DNA from: CALCMJ01 sp964475415
GTDB lineage: Bacteria; Bacteroidota; Bacteroidia; Chitinophagales; Saprospiraceae
DNA: 35,027 bases
Direction: 5' to 3'
NCBI GenBank assembly: GCA_964475415.1
Contig: CAYYWZ010000044.1
Span: forward strand, 1 to 35,027
Shown: positions 7,245 through 16,308 of the stretch, piece by piece
Position numbering within the stretch: the first letter of the stretch is position 1
How the letters are laid out: every line of letters starts with the position of its first letter
The notes under the pieces: generated by a model
Seen by the model: only the letters and a program-made list of their open reading frames with translations
Database searches by the model: none
Told to the model about the DNA's origin: nothing
Position numbers and translations under genes: made by a program

Positions 7245-9341
7245 CTAGTCTTTTATTATTCTTTTAGGAGTTGGTGGTACAAGTTCATCCGTTATTCTAT
7301 CAGCTTTGAAGATGTACTTAAGAGCTGAGTATATTCCACCTGCATGTACAGAAACAGTTCTGTTTTTCTCGTCATCAAATATAAACTTACCAGGAAGTGA
7401 TTCTATATTGCCATCAAAAATAAGACCTACAGCTTCACCATTTTTATTGATAAGTGGACTTCCTGAATTACCTCCTATAATATCGTTTGTCGATACAAGA
7501 TTCAGCGGAGTCTTCAATAATTCCATAGGTGGATTAGCCCATTTTTCGGGTAGTGCCCATGGGCTTTCTTGCTTGTTAGAATAATGTCTATCATACAGCC
7601 CGAAGTAAGTTGTCATAAACGGAGCCTCTGTTCCATTGTAATCATAACCTTTGACAAGTCCATCTGAAATCCTTAGGGTGAAGGTGGCATCAGGAGGAAG
7701 ACTCGTGCCGAATACCTGAAAAGTTTGATTAGCTATTTTGCTTTCTAGTTGTTTTCTAGGTTCTGATGAGCCTCTGTATAATTTGACAGCTTCTACATAT
7801 TGAGGTATTAGTACGACAGCTGCTTTGACGAGGGGATCTTCTGCTTTTTTTATATTCTTATCTTTTGACAAGAACTTCTTAGAATCTTCTATTTTGTTAA
7901 ACTTTGTTTCGGAAACTAGATCTGTAACATACTGATTTATTGATTTTCCATTGAGTAAACTTGTAAGTGTGTTATTATCAGAAGGAATATCAGCTTGTAT
8001 CTCTTCTAGAAGTAGAATAAACATATTTACTTCATCCGGATTATTCAGATTTTGTGCCTTGGCAACTAGATCATCCTTAGCAGCAGATAGTTCAGTAGCC
8101 GGAACATCCGTCTCTATCAGATCTTTATATGCGTTAATATCATGTAAAAGTAGAAGTATCCAGCCTCTTAGTCTACTAGGCCCTAGGTGATTTATTGCCC
8201 ATGCATGAGGAGATAGTTTCTCATATTCTTTTTCTAAGTCATCCCAGTAACTTACACCGGATGATTGGGCTCGAATTATTTTTTCCATTTCTATCTTTCG
8301 ACCCATAAGTTCTTCATTCTTAAGCCCTTTTTCCACTCCGCTAATAGCTTTTATAGAATTGGATAGATTAAACATGTCTCCCAATAAGGCTTGTGCTTCT
8401 TTATCTCTTGTAGGGTCATCCTTCATTTCGTCATAGCTTTCTTGCATCAGCGCATGTCTATTTCTTAGAAATCTAAGATTCATATTATATCTGAAATCTC
8501 TATCATAATTTAACTGAGCAACAGTTCTATATCTTTCTGTACTTCCAGGATTACCTACAACAAAAACTGGCTCATTTTCTTGTATACCTTCTATGTTGAA
8601 TTCAAGGTAATTAGCTGATGTGTTTAGTGGATTACCTTCTTCATCATATGCTCTCCAGAAAGTACAATCTAAGTTGTATCTAGGGTAGGTAAAGTTGTCA
8701 GGATCTCCACCATAGAACCCTAAATCTAGTTCTGGAATAAATACTAATCTAATATCAGTATACTTCTTATAACCATAAAGAGAGAATCTTCCTCCAGAAT
8801 AGAAGCTTACTGCTTGTAATCTCAATCCTGCCCATTCAGGATTGTTGCTATATTCTGATTTTATCTGATCTAATGCTTCCTTAGAACTCATAGAAGCATC
8901 TCCTTTTTTCATAGTCATCAACTTCATTACAGCATCTGTAATATCTTCTGTTTTTACCATCTGTTCTACAAATAGATCATCCACTCTACGTTCGTCATTT
9001 TGACTTACTGCGTAGTATCCATTCTTGTCAAAATTTTCTGATGCTCCTTGCACCTTATTTGCAACGTCTCTAGAACAATGATGATTAGTCATGATGAGTC
9101 CATTAGGAGAAACAAATGATGCAGAACACCATGTAGCAAATCTTAAAGAGCTCAGCCTTACATCTTCAAGCCACTCGTCCGTTACATCAAAATCATATGC
9201 CTCTTTGAACCAATCTTTTGGCGGATTTTCAAAAGTCCACATTTTCCCAAAATCAAAAGGAGAAGCTTCTTTTTCTTGACCATGAAGAGAGAAACTTATT
9301 ACTAATAGAAGGGTAAAACTTAATACAGTTATTTTTTTCAT
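7245..9341 (-). CDS. S46 family dipeptidyl-peptidase (DPP7/DPP11 type)
   Basis: S46 enzymes are periplasmic serine exopeptidases that remove dipeptides from oligopeptide N-termini and feed amino-acid catabolism. The 698 residues begin with a signal peptide (MKKITVLSFTLLLVISFSLHGQ). The chymotrypsin-fold triad is visible: His88 in TNHHC, Asp225 in the RYNLDC segment after GGDPDNFTYPR, and Ser626 in GGNSGSP. In characterised members the residue 18 positions after the catalytic Ser sets P1 specificity: Gly in DPP7/DAP BII (hydrophobic P1) and Arg in DPP11 (acidic P1). Here it is Gly644 (FDGN), so a DPP7-like hydrophobic preference is predicted. The middle helical domain (about 290-560) caps the active site. 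Start is ATG at 9341; an intrinsic terminator follows the stop. The MFS gene lies 150 bp upstream on the same strand. Confidence 0.95.
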   Translation of the reverse strand: MKKITVLSFTLLLVISFSLHGQEKEASPFDFGKMWTFENPPKDWFKEAYDFDVTDEWLEDVRLSSLRFATWCSASFVSPNGLIMTNHHCSRDVANKVQGASENFDKNGYYAVSQNDERRVDDLFVEQMVKTEDITDAVMKLMTMKKGDASMSSKEALDQIKSEYSNNPEWAGLRLQAVSFYSGGRFSLYGYKKYTDIRLVFIPELDLGFYGGDPDNFTYPRYNLDCTFWRAYDEEGNPLNTSANYLEFNIEGIQENEPVFVVGNPGSTERYRTVAQLNYDRDFRYNMNLRFLRNRHALMQESYDEMKDDPTRDKEAQALLGDMFNLSNSIKAISGVEKGLKNEELMGRKIEMEKIIRAQSSGVSYWDDLEKEYEKLSPHAWAINHLGPSRLRGWILLLLHDINAYKDLIETDVPATELSAAKDDLVAKAQNLNNPDEVNMFILLLEEIQADIPSDNNTLTSLLNGKSINQYVTDLVSETKFNKIEDSKKFLSKDKNIKKAEDPLVKAAVVLIPQYVEAVKLYRGSSEPRKQLESKIANQTFQVFGTSLPPDATFTLRISDGLVKGYDYNGTEAPFMTTYFGLYDRHYSNKQESPWALPEKWANPPMELLKTPLNLVSTNDIIGGNSGSPLINKNGEAVGLIFDGNIESLPGKFIFDDEKNRTVSVHAGGIYSALKYIFKADRITDELVPPTPKRIIKD

Positions 9342-9491
9342 AGATATTGTTTAATAAGGTATTGCAAGATTGTCGAATACGGCTCTAAATTATAATTTTA
9401 ATTAATTTATTTAAGGTCTAGTAATTTTTTGTTTGCCATATATTTTAACCTAGTGTTAGTATTGATAAATTAATCCGATAGAGGTAATCTA

Positions 9492-10814
9492 TTATTGAGT
9501 TATAGATATGATTGGATTTGAAGCTTTTTTCGTCTTTATTAATAATGTAAATAGGCTTGCGATAATAAGAAGGCATCCAGCAAAAGTTATGGCATTTCTG
9601 GGGTCGTTTCCAAGAAAATTCTTGAGAATATATCCAAATGATAAGGTCTGAATAATCATAGGGATTACTATCATCATGTTAATGATGCCCATATATACGC
9701 CATATCTTTCTTTAGGTATCTCACCAACAACTATTAAGTAGGGGATTCCCATCATACTTGCCCATCCTATACCAAATCCAGTAATCGCAAAGAATAGCAT
9801 GTTCTTATCCGATATATTAGGAAAAGCAAGAAAGCCCACTGCAGCAATAATAAGGCAGAAAGCATGTACATATCTAGGGCTATATTTTTTTGCGAGTCCT
9901 ACAAGAGAAAAGGCAACTAAAAAGGTTACTATGTTGTACCAGCCATTAACTAATCCGGACCAACCTACAGCCTCACTATATGCTTGCTCATTATTTAATG
10001 GTGTAGCATTCCATACGGACAATGCTATACTTTTAGAAGAGTTTTGCCAATAACAGAATAGTGCATACCACTGAAAAAGATAGACAAGGGCTAGTTGCCA
10101 CATTACTTTAGGCATATCTTTAATAGCAGAAAATATTTCTATAAGAGGGCTAAGAACACTTCCTTTATGATTTCTTAATTCTTCTAATTCCTCGTCAGTA
10201 GGTGGATTTTCTTCTGTCTTGCTCATACTCCATAAGATCGAAGCTATGGAACAAAAAGCACCTAAAAAGAACGAGGCATAAACCCAGTTAGGCAAAGAAC
10301 CCGTTTTCCCTATTATAATCAGCGGGAATATAAATAAGGAAAGATTAGCTAAGGTTTGACCTAATCCTGTAAAGAAGCTTTGCATTTGGAAACCAAGTGG
10401 ACGCTGTTCATCATCTAGTTTGTCTGCTATAAGAGCCCTGTAAGGTTCCATAGCCGTATTGTTACCTGCATCTAAAATCCATAAGAGTCCTGCAGCCATC
10501 CATAGAGAACTACTAAACGGAAAAATTAATAAGGTAAGACTACATAATATAGCACCTATCAAAAAATAAGGTTTCCTTCTACCAAATCTGGGACTCCATG
10601 TCTTATCACTCAGAGCGCCTATTATTGGCTGAACAAGTAATCCTGTGACAGGGCCAGCAAGGTGTAATATAGGTATTTGATCAGGAGAAGCTCCCAGGAA
10701 ATCATAAATAGGAGTAACAGCACTCTGTTGTAACCCGAAACTGTATTGTATTCCGAAAAAACCAACATTCATGTTTAGAATCTGCCAAAAACTCAATTTA
10801 GATTTACGGGACAT
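9492..10814 (-). CDS. MFS transporter of the SLC45/sugar:cation type
   Basis: A 440-residue inner-membrane protein with about twelve hydrophobic segments. The loop 2-3 motif SDKTWSPRFGRRKPY (about 69-83) and the later NNTAMEPYRALIAD stretch are typical of the SLC45/plant sucrose transporter-like and bacterial maltose-type members of the major facilitator superfamily. A charged cytoplasmic loop (TEENPPTDEELEELRNHKG) splits the two six-helix halves. These relatives carry sucrose, maltose or other disaccharides with protons, so a sugar substrate is likely, but no glycoside hydrolase gene is next to it to identify which. Start is ATG at 10814, with a good promoter 27 bp upstream. The S46 peptidase follows 150 bp downstream on the same strand; I infer no functional link. 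Confidence 0.88.
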   Translation of the reverse strand: MSRKSKLSFWQILNMNVGFFGIQYSFGLQQSAVTPIYDFLGASPDQIPILHLAGPVTGLLVQPIIGALSDKTWSPRFGRRKPYFLIGAILCSLTLLIFPFSSSLWMAAGLLWILDAGNNTAMEPYRALIADKLDDEQRPLGFQMQSFFTGLGQTLANLSLFIFPLIIIGKTGSLPNWVYASFFLGAFCSIASILWSMSKTEENPPTDEELEELRNHKGSVLSPLIEIFSAIKDMPKVMWQLALVYLFQWYALFCYWQNSSKSIALSVWNATPLNNEQAYSEAVGWSGLVNGWYNIVTFLVAFSLVGLAKKYSPRYVHAFCLIIAAVGFLAFPNISDKNMLFFAITGFGIGWASMMGIPYLIVVGEIPKERYGVYMGIINMMIVIPMIIQTLSFGYILKNFLGNDPRNAITFAGCLLIIASLFTLLIKTKKASNPIISITQ

Positions 10815-10840
10815 ATATAAGCTATATTGTATTTACTTCC

Positions 10841-10869
10841 TAAAGATAGAATATAGATCGTAAAATCAA
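10841..10869 (-). promoter_or_regulatory. Promoter of the MFS transporter gene
   Basis: On the minus strand, TTG (10869-10867) is followed after 18 nt by TATCTTTA (10848-10841), close to the Bacteroidota primary sigma consensus TTG-N17-23-TAnnTTTG (7 of 8 positions, counting the unconstrained ones). Transcription would begin about 20 nt before the ATG. Confidence 0.55.
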
Positions 10870-10933
10870 CAATAGTTAGAGGATTACAAAAACATCTATA
10901 GATTATAAAACGAATTACTTCTGAATCTTGAAC

Positions 10934-12652
10934 CTAGTTTATATTAAGTTCTATCGCTTCTTTACTATTTTTCAGATCTATTTTGATTGACTGATAGAGT
11001 TGTTCTAGATGCTCTATAGTATTACTTTCGTTCTGTAGATGTCTGTCAAATTGGTTAAAATTCTCATCAATTCTAGTTTTAATCTTTGAAGAATAATTTT
11101 TCAATTTTTCAGCAACTTCATATTTAAGTGCATTTCTTCCTTTCTCTATTTCTTCCTTGAAGGTATTTAGTATTTTTTTTCTTTTCAATCCTACCGTCAC
11201 GCCTGCAAAAAGTAATCCCACAGTTGTGAGTATTCCTCCAGTAACATCGAACACTGCAGCATTCGTTACAGTAGCTATAATTACTCCTACTACAGCAATA
11301 CCGCCCCCAGCAGCAAGGCTAGGAGTGATATTATTATCGTTGCCTAACACTTCTTCATCATAGAAATTCTCTGATTTTTTAAGAAAATCCGAAAATGCCA
11401 GTTGTAGATCCTTAAGAACGTTAGCTCTTTTTTCAGCTATATCAGCAAAGATTTCGTGATTGTCTTTCAGTATTGTTTCACTATCCTTGATCCTCCTATC
11501 AACTAGCTTACCCATCTCTTGGATACTATCTGCAATTTCTATAACGCCGTCGTTCAGTCGATCTCTCAGAGATGTGTTTAGTTGCAGTTCAAAATCTTTA
11601 GCTAAATTATCCAAGTATTCTTTAGGTGATTTTTCAAAACCGAACATAGAATTAAAAGAGCGTTTTAGCATAGAAGTGAAAGAGATACCTTTTTTTAATT
11701 CTTCCTCCTTTTTTCTAGTAATCCTGTCATAGGTGGCGAGTAGATTTTCTACAAGAATATCTATCTGTCTCTCTGTTTTCTTTTCTTGATCCGTTAGCGT
11801 TATAGATATTTCTTCTCTAAACTTTATATCTGCTTCATATTGTTTTCTTCGTATAAGTAAGCCATCATATATTTTCTCATTGATATTGTAAGAGGTATCT
11901 GTTATATTGCCCAGCTTCAGAAATGGAGCTCTGCCTCCAGTTATATTTTCATCTATATATTTCCTTACCGGTATGTAGCCGCTATTTTCCTTATCTCCTT
12001 CTTTTTCCATTTTTGCAGAAACAGAAAATACATTAGGATTAGAGATACCTTTTTTCTGTGCGTATTCTTTTACTCCATTATAATTTGTAACGAGATCTTC
12101 TGGAGTCATAAGATCTTTTTGCTGAAGAATAAATATTATTTTTTTTCTCCACTCATCTTTTATAAAATCAAAGAATTCCCAAGCTGACTGTCTGTACGGG
12201 TTTTTAGATTCAAAAACAAAGATGATAAGATCTGAGGCAGGAATAAACCTTTCGGTTATCTCCTGATGATGGTCTACAATTGTGTTTGTTCCAGGTGTAT
12301 CGACAACTGCTATTTCTTTAAGTTTTTCTTCTGGTAGGTAAATTCTTTTTAGGTAATCATTAATGTATTCCTCTCTTTGTACTTCTCCGTAGACAATCTG
12401 CTGGATCGTATCGGTCATCGGAGAGGCGGCAACCTTACATATATCTTGCCCTGTATCTAGGAGGGCATTTATAAAAGAGCTTTTACCAGCTTTTACTTCC
12501 CCTACAATAACAAACATGAAAGGGTCAGAAATTCTATCTTGTAGGTCTGTTATAGTTTCGTTTAGATTCTTATGATTGATCTCAGAGGTAAGATTAGATA
12601 ATCTGCTTATTGTAGAATCCAGCTTTGAACGTAGAGCATGTAGTTTTTCCAA
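10934..12652 (-). CDS. Dynamin-like GTPase with C-terminal hydrophobic hairpin
   Basis: A 572-residue dynamin-family large GTPase. Residues 1-40 form a helix, then the G domain shows G1 GEVKAGKSS (51-59), G2 Thr near SPMTDT (78-82), G3 DTPG (118-121) and a G4-like QQKD (177-180). From about 260 to 440 the sequence is long, charged and helical, as in the dynamin middle/GED stalk. Residues about 442-488 hold two Gly/Ala/Val-rich hydrophobic stretches split by a short loop, the likely membrane paddle. The last 80 residues are helical again. Bacterial dynamin-like proteins tubulate or fuse membranes, some in envelope stress or phage defence; which applies here is unknown. The start is TTG at 12652. 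No partner dynamin gene adjoins it, whereas many bacterial members occur in pairs. Confidence 0.88.
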   Translation of the reverse strand: MEKLHALRSKLDSTISRLSNLTSEINHKNLNETITDLQDRISDPFMFVIVGEVKAGKSSFINALLDTGQDICKVAASPMTDTIQQIVYGEVQREEYINDYLKRIYLPEEKLKEIAVVDTPGTNTIVDHHQEITERFIPASDLIIFVFESKNPYRQSAWEFFDFIKDEWRKKIIFILQQKDLMTPEDLVTNYNGVKEYAQKKGISNPNVFSVSAKMEKEGDKENSGYIPVRKYIDENITGGRAPFLKLGNITDTSYNINEKIYDGLLIRRKQYEADIKFREEISITLTDQEKKTERQIDILVENLLATYDRITRKKEEELKKGISFTSMLKRSFNSMFGFEKSPKEYLDNLAKDFELQLNTSLRDRLNDGVIEIADSIQEMGKLVDRRIKDSETILKDNHEIFADIAEKRANVLKDLQLAFSDFLKKSENFYDEEVLGNDNNITPSLAAGGGIAVVGVIIATVTNAAVFDVTGGILTTVGLLFAGVTVGLKRKKILNTFKEEIEKGRNALKYEVAEKLKNYSSKIKTRIDENFNQFDRHLQNESNTIEHLEQLYQSIKIDLKNSKEAIELNIN

Positions 12653-12669
12653 TGTAGTGTGTTTTGAAA

Positions 12670-12677
12670 CAAAAATA
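12670..12677 (-). promoter_or_regulatory. -7 box upstream of the dynamin-like gene
   Basis: TATTTTTG on the minus strand matches TAnnTTTG exactly and lies 17 nt before the TTG start, which supports that start. No clear TTG -33 element is present. Confidence 0.45.
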
Positions 12678-12727
12678 TGCTTATTTGACGATAATACATT
12701 CCAGAAAGGAACATAATGAAGTAAATA

Positions 12728-13363
12728 TTATTCTAGTATCACTTTTTTGTTTTTTATATAATAGACTGCTTCAGGGCCTACACAAAAGAGTAGATCCAAG
12801 ATGGACATATAAGGTACAAACCCATATTTGTCTTCAAATACTTGATTATACCTTATCTCTAGGAATACTTTGTGCTGGATTTTTTTGTATAACTCAGATT
12901 TGGTATTCCTAAGATCATATTTACATTCTGTAAGATACTCCCTTGTATATAGTGGAGCACTATCTTCATCGATAGCCTTGCGAACGAATAAATCAATTGC
13001 TTTATTTAGCTCCCATAAGAACTCATAGTTACGATATAAGATTTCCTTTATTTCAGTAATATAATAGACATAATAAGGTGAATTGCCGTAACAGCTTGCT
13101 AGTGTATCTAGATGTTGTGCTACCCAGTTTGTGTTATAATTTATGCTTACTTGATGGATAGGAGTTTGTTCATTTTTACCCTTGGATAGAGGAACCGATA
13201 AATTTAGTTCTCCATTAGGACCTAATACTTTTGTTCTATTTCGGTTAGAACGCTTCTGATAATTCTCCTTATGTTCTATAAGAACATGATTATTGTTATT
13301 GGATATTTTATAGAATTCTATGCCAGCAAAATATTGTGTAGAGAAAATAATATCAGATGTCAT
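12728..13363 (-). CDS. WbqC-like family protein
   Basis: The 211 residues match the WbqC-like pattern: an N-terminal strand with a Q-Y-F motif (STQYFAGIEFYKI), an early basic segment (HKENYQKRSNRNRTKVLGPNGELNLSVPL) and a central W-x-x-x-H-L followed by Y..SPYYVYY. WbqC proteins are soluble and poorly characterised; several lie in O-antigen or polysaccharide clusters, and a role in nucleotide-sugar or glycan modification has been proposed. Here it sits alone, 75 bp upstream of the dynamin-like gene on the same strand, with no polysaccharide genes next to it. Start is ATG at 13363; a CATATTTG sequence about 30 nt upstream is one base off a -7 box. Confidence 0.85.
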   Translation of the reverse strand: MTSDIIFSTQYFAGIEFYKISNNNNHVLIEHKENYQKRSNRNRTKVLGPNGELNLSVPLSKGKNEQTPIHQVSINYNTNWVAQHLDTLASCYGNSPYYVYYITEIKEILYRNYEFLWELNKAIDLFVRKAIDEDSAPLYTREYLTECKYDLRNTKSELYKKIQHKVFLEIRYNQVFEDKYGFVPYMSILDLLFCVGPEAVYYIKNKKVILE

Positions 13364-14168
13364 AGATATGTAGTGCTATAAGTTTGTGAAAATCAAATAT
13401 GATAAAATACACGCTATGAAGTTGAATTTAAGTTTGGGAATTTCAGAAAAACTTTTGTCATTTAGTTTGCAAAAATGACCAGAAAAATTGTCAATTAAGA
13501 TTCCATTTGGGCCCTCGTTTATATTTTTTTAAATCAAATATGAGGGTATATGAAATTAGTATACATATAACATATTTATATATTTAATAATTTATTTAAC
13601 AATTAGTTATAGGTATTATGCTATAAATATTATATATGTTAAATATATATGTAAATTGGATTTTGGCGATAAGATATTAACTTATTTTGATCAATTTTAG
13701 CTTATGTAATTCACGTTACATTTAAGATTATTTACTGTTATTGTATTTATTTTTTTTATAAGTTTGGAGAGTAATTAGTAATACAATTACACAACACATT
13801 TACACCTCTTACACCTTACCCTTTATACATTTACTTATCCTTAATTTTACACATTAGTGTAGTTTCTATACTATTGTTTAAAACGTACATTTTTTTAAGC
13901 ACCATAATAAGAAATAGATAAACTTACTATTTATCTAATAGACATGAAAATGTTATAACTCACCCTTATTTCTGATATATACGATTACGTATATGGATAG
14001 ATAGTTAATTCATTATAACACCTTTATTTGATTTTGAATTACTGGATCAAGCATAGATTTTAGCCGGCAAAACTTGGTATAACACTTTAGAATCAAATTT
14101 AAGACAAATAGGACTGGTGGTTCTTTGATGTCTTGAGTTAAAGAATTTTCAATTAAAAAAATAAAGTT
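13364..14168. other. 805-bp AT-rich non-coding region between divergent genes
   Basis: This spacer separates the minus-strand WbqC gene from the plus-strand metalloprotease gene. I find no convincing reading frame, tRNA or known RNA. It holds very AT-rich DNA (about 13520-13780), a perfect TAnnTTTG match TAAGTTTG at 13759-13766 (plus), a palindrome ATATACG-ATTA-CGTATAT at 13977-13994, and three related TATAAC-containing stretches (13953, 14013, 14078). The protease leader would be about 400 nt if transcription starts at the TAAGTTTG box. Confidence 0.7.
13953..14090 (+). repeat. Three imperfect direct repeats upstream of the metalloprotease
   Basis: TTATAACTCACCCTTATTT (13953-13971), TTATAACACCTTTATTT (14013-14029) and TATAACACTTTAG (14078-14090) share a TATAAC-(TC)AC-CTTTA core at spacings of about 60 and 64 bp. 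They could be regulator sites. In such AT-rich sequence chance similarity cannot be excluded. Confidence 0.3.
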
Positions 14169-16220
14169 ATGAAAAAATTAATACTAGGCTTAATAATGAT
14201 ATTCTCTATAAACTTAATGAATGCTCAAGTTTTTAACCTGGAAAAACAAGATGCTAAGTCATTAAATATTATTGAAGAATTTACAAAATACGAAGTTTAT
14301 AATTTAGCACTCGCTGATCTGTCTGCTTACCTAGAAGAACAAAACGGGGCGAAAGTCCAATTAAAAAATGATGATTATACTTGGGATATAGAATTCGTTC
14401 CTAACAGTATACTTGGACCTGATTTCCATGTAACAGAGCTCACTCCTCAAGGAAAAATAAGAACAAAATATAACGAAACACATAGTTATATAGCCTATGT
14501 AGATGGTCAGAAGACACCATCTAGATTCTATATCTCTGATAATAGAATTCAAGGAAGACTAGAATACAGAAATCAAACATTCATGATAGAGTCATTGAAA
14601 AAATATGATAACTACTCAGAAATGAATCATGTAATCATGTATGATGTTAATGATAGAACAAAAGACGATGAAGAAGAGAAGCATGTATGTGATCTGTTGC
14701 CATCTTTTGATGATGTAGCAAGTGAAACGGAAATAGTAAATAGAGAAAGTGGGCAGAGAAGTACTTGTGTAGAATTTGAAGTGGCAGTAGCTGCTGATTA
14801 CCTAATGTTCAACTACCATGGAAGTATAGAAGATGTTATTGCTTTTATGGTTACTGTAATAAATGATGTAGAGGGGACGTATAGCGCCGCCTTCAACAGT
14901 GAAATTCAATTTCAATTTGTCGAGCTATTAGTATCCACCTGCGACGAGTGCGACCCCTGGACATCATCTACTAACAATGTTGAACTGATAGGAGACTTTA
15001 GAGGATGGGGATTAGATGGAGGTTTTGATAATGAGTATGATTTTGCAAGTCTATGGACTAAAAGAGTTCTAGACAATAACGTAGCAGGATCAGCCTATGG
15101 AAATGGAATTTGTGGATCTAATCCTTATAACTTACTTAGACATTGGACAAATAATGCTAATAAGCTTAGAGTTATGGTAAGTCATGAAATAGGACACGGG
15201 ATGGGTGCAGGACATAATTATACGCATGGAGATCAATGTGCAAATAACGGTAGACCTAGATTGATCATGGATCCTCAGGTATACCAATCAGCGCAGGCAT
15301 GGTCGACAGGCGAAGAAGAATGTGCACTAAACGCTACCTTAGTAATAAATAATAAGATTGCAGAGGCAACTTGTCTTGATTCTAATTGTGGAGAAAACTA
15401 CTGCAATAACGTAGAAGAACTACAGGTAGAAGACGTTTATGCTAACTACACATCTGTAACTTGGCAAGCGGAAGAAGGTGCAATATGTAATGTAAAATTG
15501 AAAATAGAAGGAGAAGATGAATATGTTACTGAATTCCTAATGGAGGGTACTAGTTGCACTTTTACAAATGAACTTCAGCCGGAAACAAATTATGTTTTTA
15601 TAATTACTGGAGTATGTGGACCTGATGAGTCAGATATCAAAAGTGCTTTCTTTACAACCCCCGAAGCATCGCAAGTTATTCCTGTAGAATTAATTTCATT
15701 TTCAGCAGAACTTAATGAAAAGAAGGTAGATCTTGCTTGGGAAACAGCATCGGAAATAAATAGTGATTATTTCCAAATTATGAGATCTACAGATGGGATA
15801 AATTTTGTAGAACTTGGAACTGTTGAAAGTAAGGGTAGTACAGTCGAATTACAATCCTATGGTTTTATTGACAATCGTCCTAGTGTAGGCGCTAACTACT
15901 ATACTTTAGTGCAAAATGACTTTGATGGTAGACAAGAAACTTTTGAAACCAAAGTGGTTACCTACAGACAAGCTAAAGAAAATTTATCATTGACAGTAGC
16001 AAGGCAGACAGCAAATGAAGTGGAGCTATCAATCAGTGATGAGTACCTCTCACCTATAACAATAACAATAGTAGATGCTCAGGGCAAGGTACTTAATTCA
16101 AGAATAAATCAGCAAACGGGAAATATTAGATTAGATACTTCTAATTATAGTGCAGGTATATACTTTGTTGTTGCAACAACACAACTTGGTAAAGAGACAT
16201 TGAAATTTATGAAGATCTAG
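14169..16220 (+). CDS. Secreted reprolysin-like zinc metalloprotease with T9SS type A sorting domain
   Basis: A 683-residue extracellular protease. Order of parts: signal peptide 1-19 (MKKLILGLIMIFSINLMNAQ), propeptide to about 195, and the catalytic domain about 198-403. The last has the metzincin zinc site H339-E-x-x-H343-x-x-G-x-x-H349 (VSHEIGHGMGAGHNY) and the Met-turn LIMDP with M367, as in the M12B/reprolysin-like family. A fibronectin type III-like domain follows (about 414-497). Next comes the PVELISFSAELNEKKVDLAW module (505-600), common before sorting tails. The C-terminal T9SS type A domain (about 605-683) ends in GKETLKFMKI. Several Cys in the catalytic and Fn3 parts suggest disulfides. 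It is expected to cross the outer membrane through the T9SS and be released or anchored. A rho-independent terminator follows directly. Confidence 0.93.
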   Translation: MKKLILGLIMIFSINLMNAQVFNLEKQDAKSLNIIEEFTKYEVYNLALADLSAYLEEQNGAKVQLKNDDYTWDIEFVPNSILGPDFHVTELTPQGKIRTKYNETHSYIAYVDGQKTPSRFYISDNRIQGRLEYRNQTFMIESLKKYDNYSEMNHVIMYDVNDRTKDDEEEKHVCDLLPSFDDVASETEIVNRESGQRSTCVEFEVAVAADYLMFNYHGSIEDVIAFMVTVINDVEGTYSAAFNSEIQFQFVELLVSTCDECDPWTSSTNNVELIGDFRGWGLDGGFDNEYDFASLWTKRVLDNNVAGSAYGNGICGSNPYNLLRHWTNNANKLRVMVSHEIGHGMGAGHNYTHGDQCANNGRPRLIMDPQVYQSAQAWSTGEEECALNATLVINNKIAEATCLDSNCGENYCNNVEELQVEDVYANYTSVTWQAEEGAICNVKLKIEGEDEYVTEFLMEGTSCTFTNELQPETNYVFIITGVCGPDESDIKSAFFTTPEASQVIPVELISFSAELNEKKVDLAWETASEINSDYFQIMRSTDGINFVELGTVESKGSTVELQSYGFIDNRPSVGANYYTLVQNDFDGRQETFETKVVTYRQAKENLSLTVARQTANEVELSISDEYLSPITITIVDAQGKVLNSRINQQTGNIRLDTSNYSAGIYFVVATTQLGKETLKFMKI

Positions 16221-16247
16221 AACTAATATCATTACCTGTATTAACTG

Positions 16248-16297
16248 GCTTGACTAATCGAACTACTTCTTAAGTTCGAGATAGTCAGGCTTTTTTT
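16248..16297 (+). terminator. Intrinsic terminator after the metalloprotease gene
   Basis: GCTTGACTAATCGAAC (16248-16263) pairs with GTTCGAGATAGTCAGGC (16274-16290), with one bulge or mismatch, and seven T follow (16291-16297). Only 11 nt separate the T-run from the next ATG, so the glycosyltransferase gene has little room for its own promoter. Confidence 0.85.
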
Positions 16298-16308
16298 ATT
16301 TTTACTCT

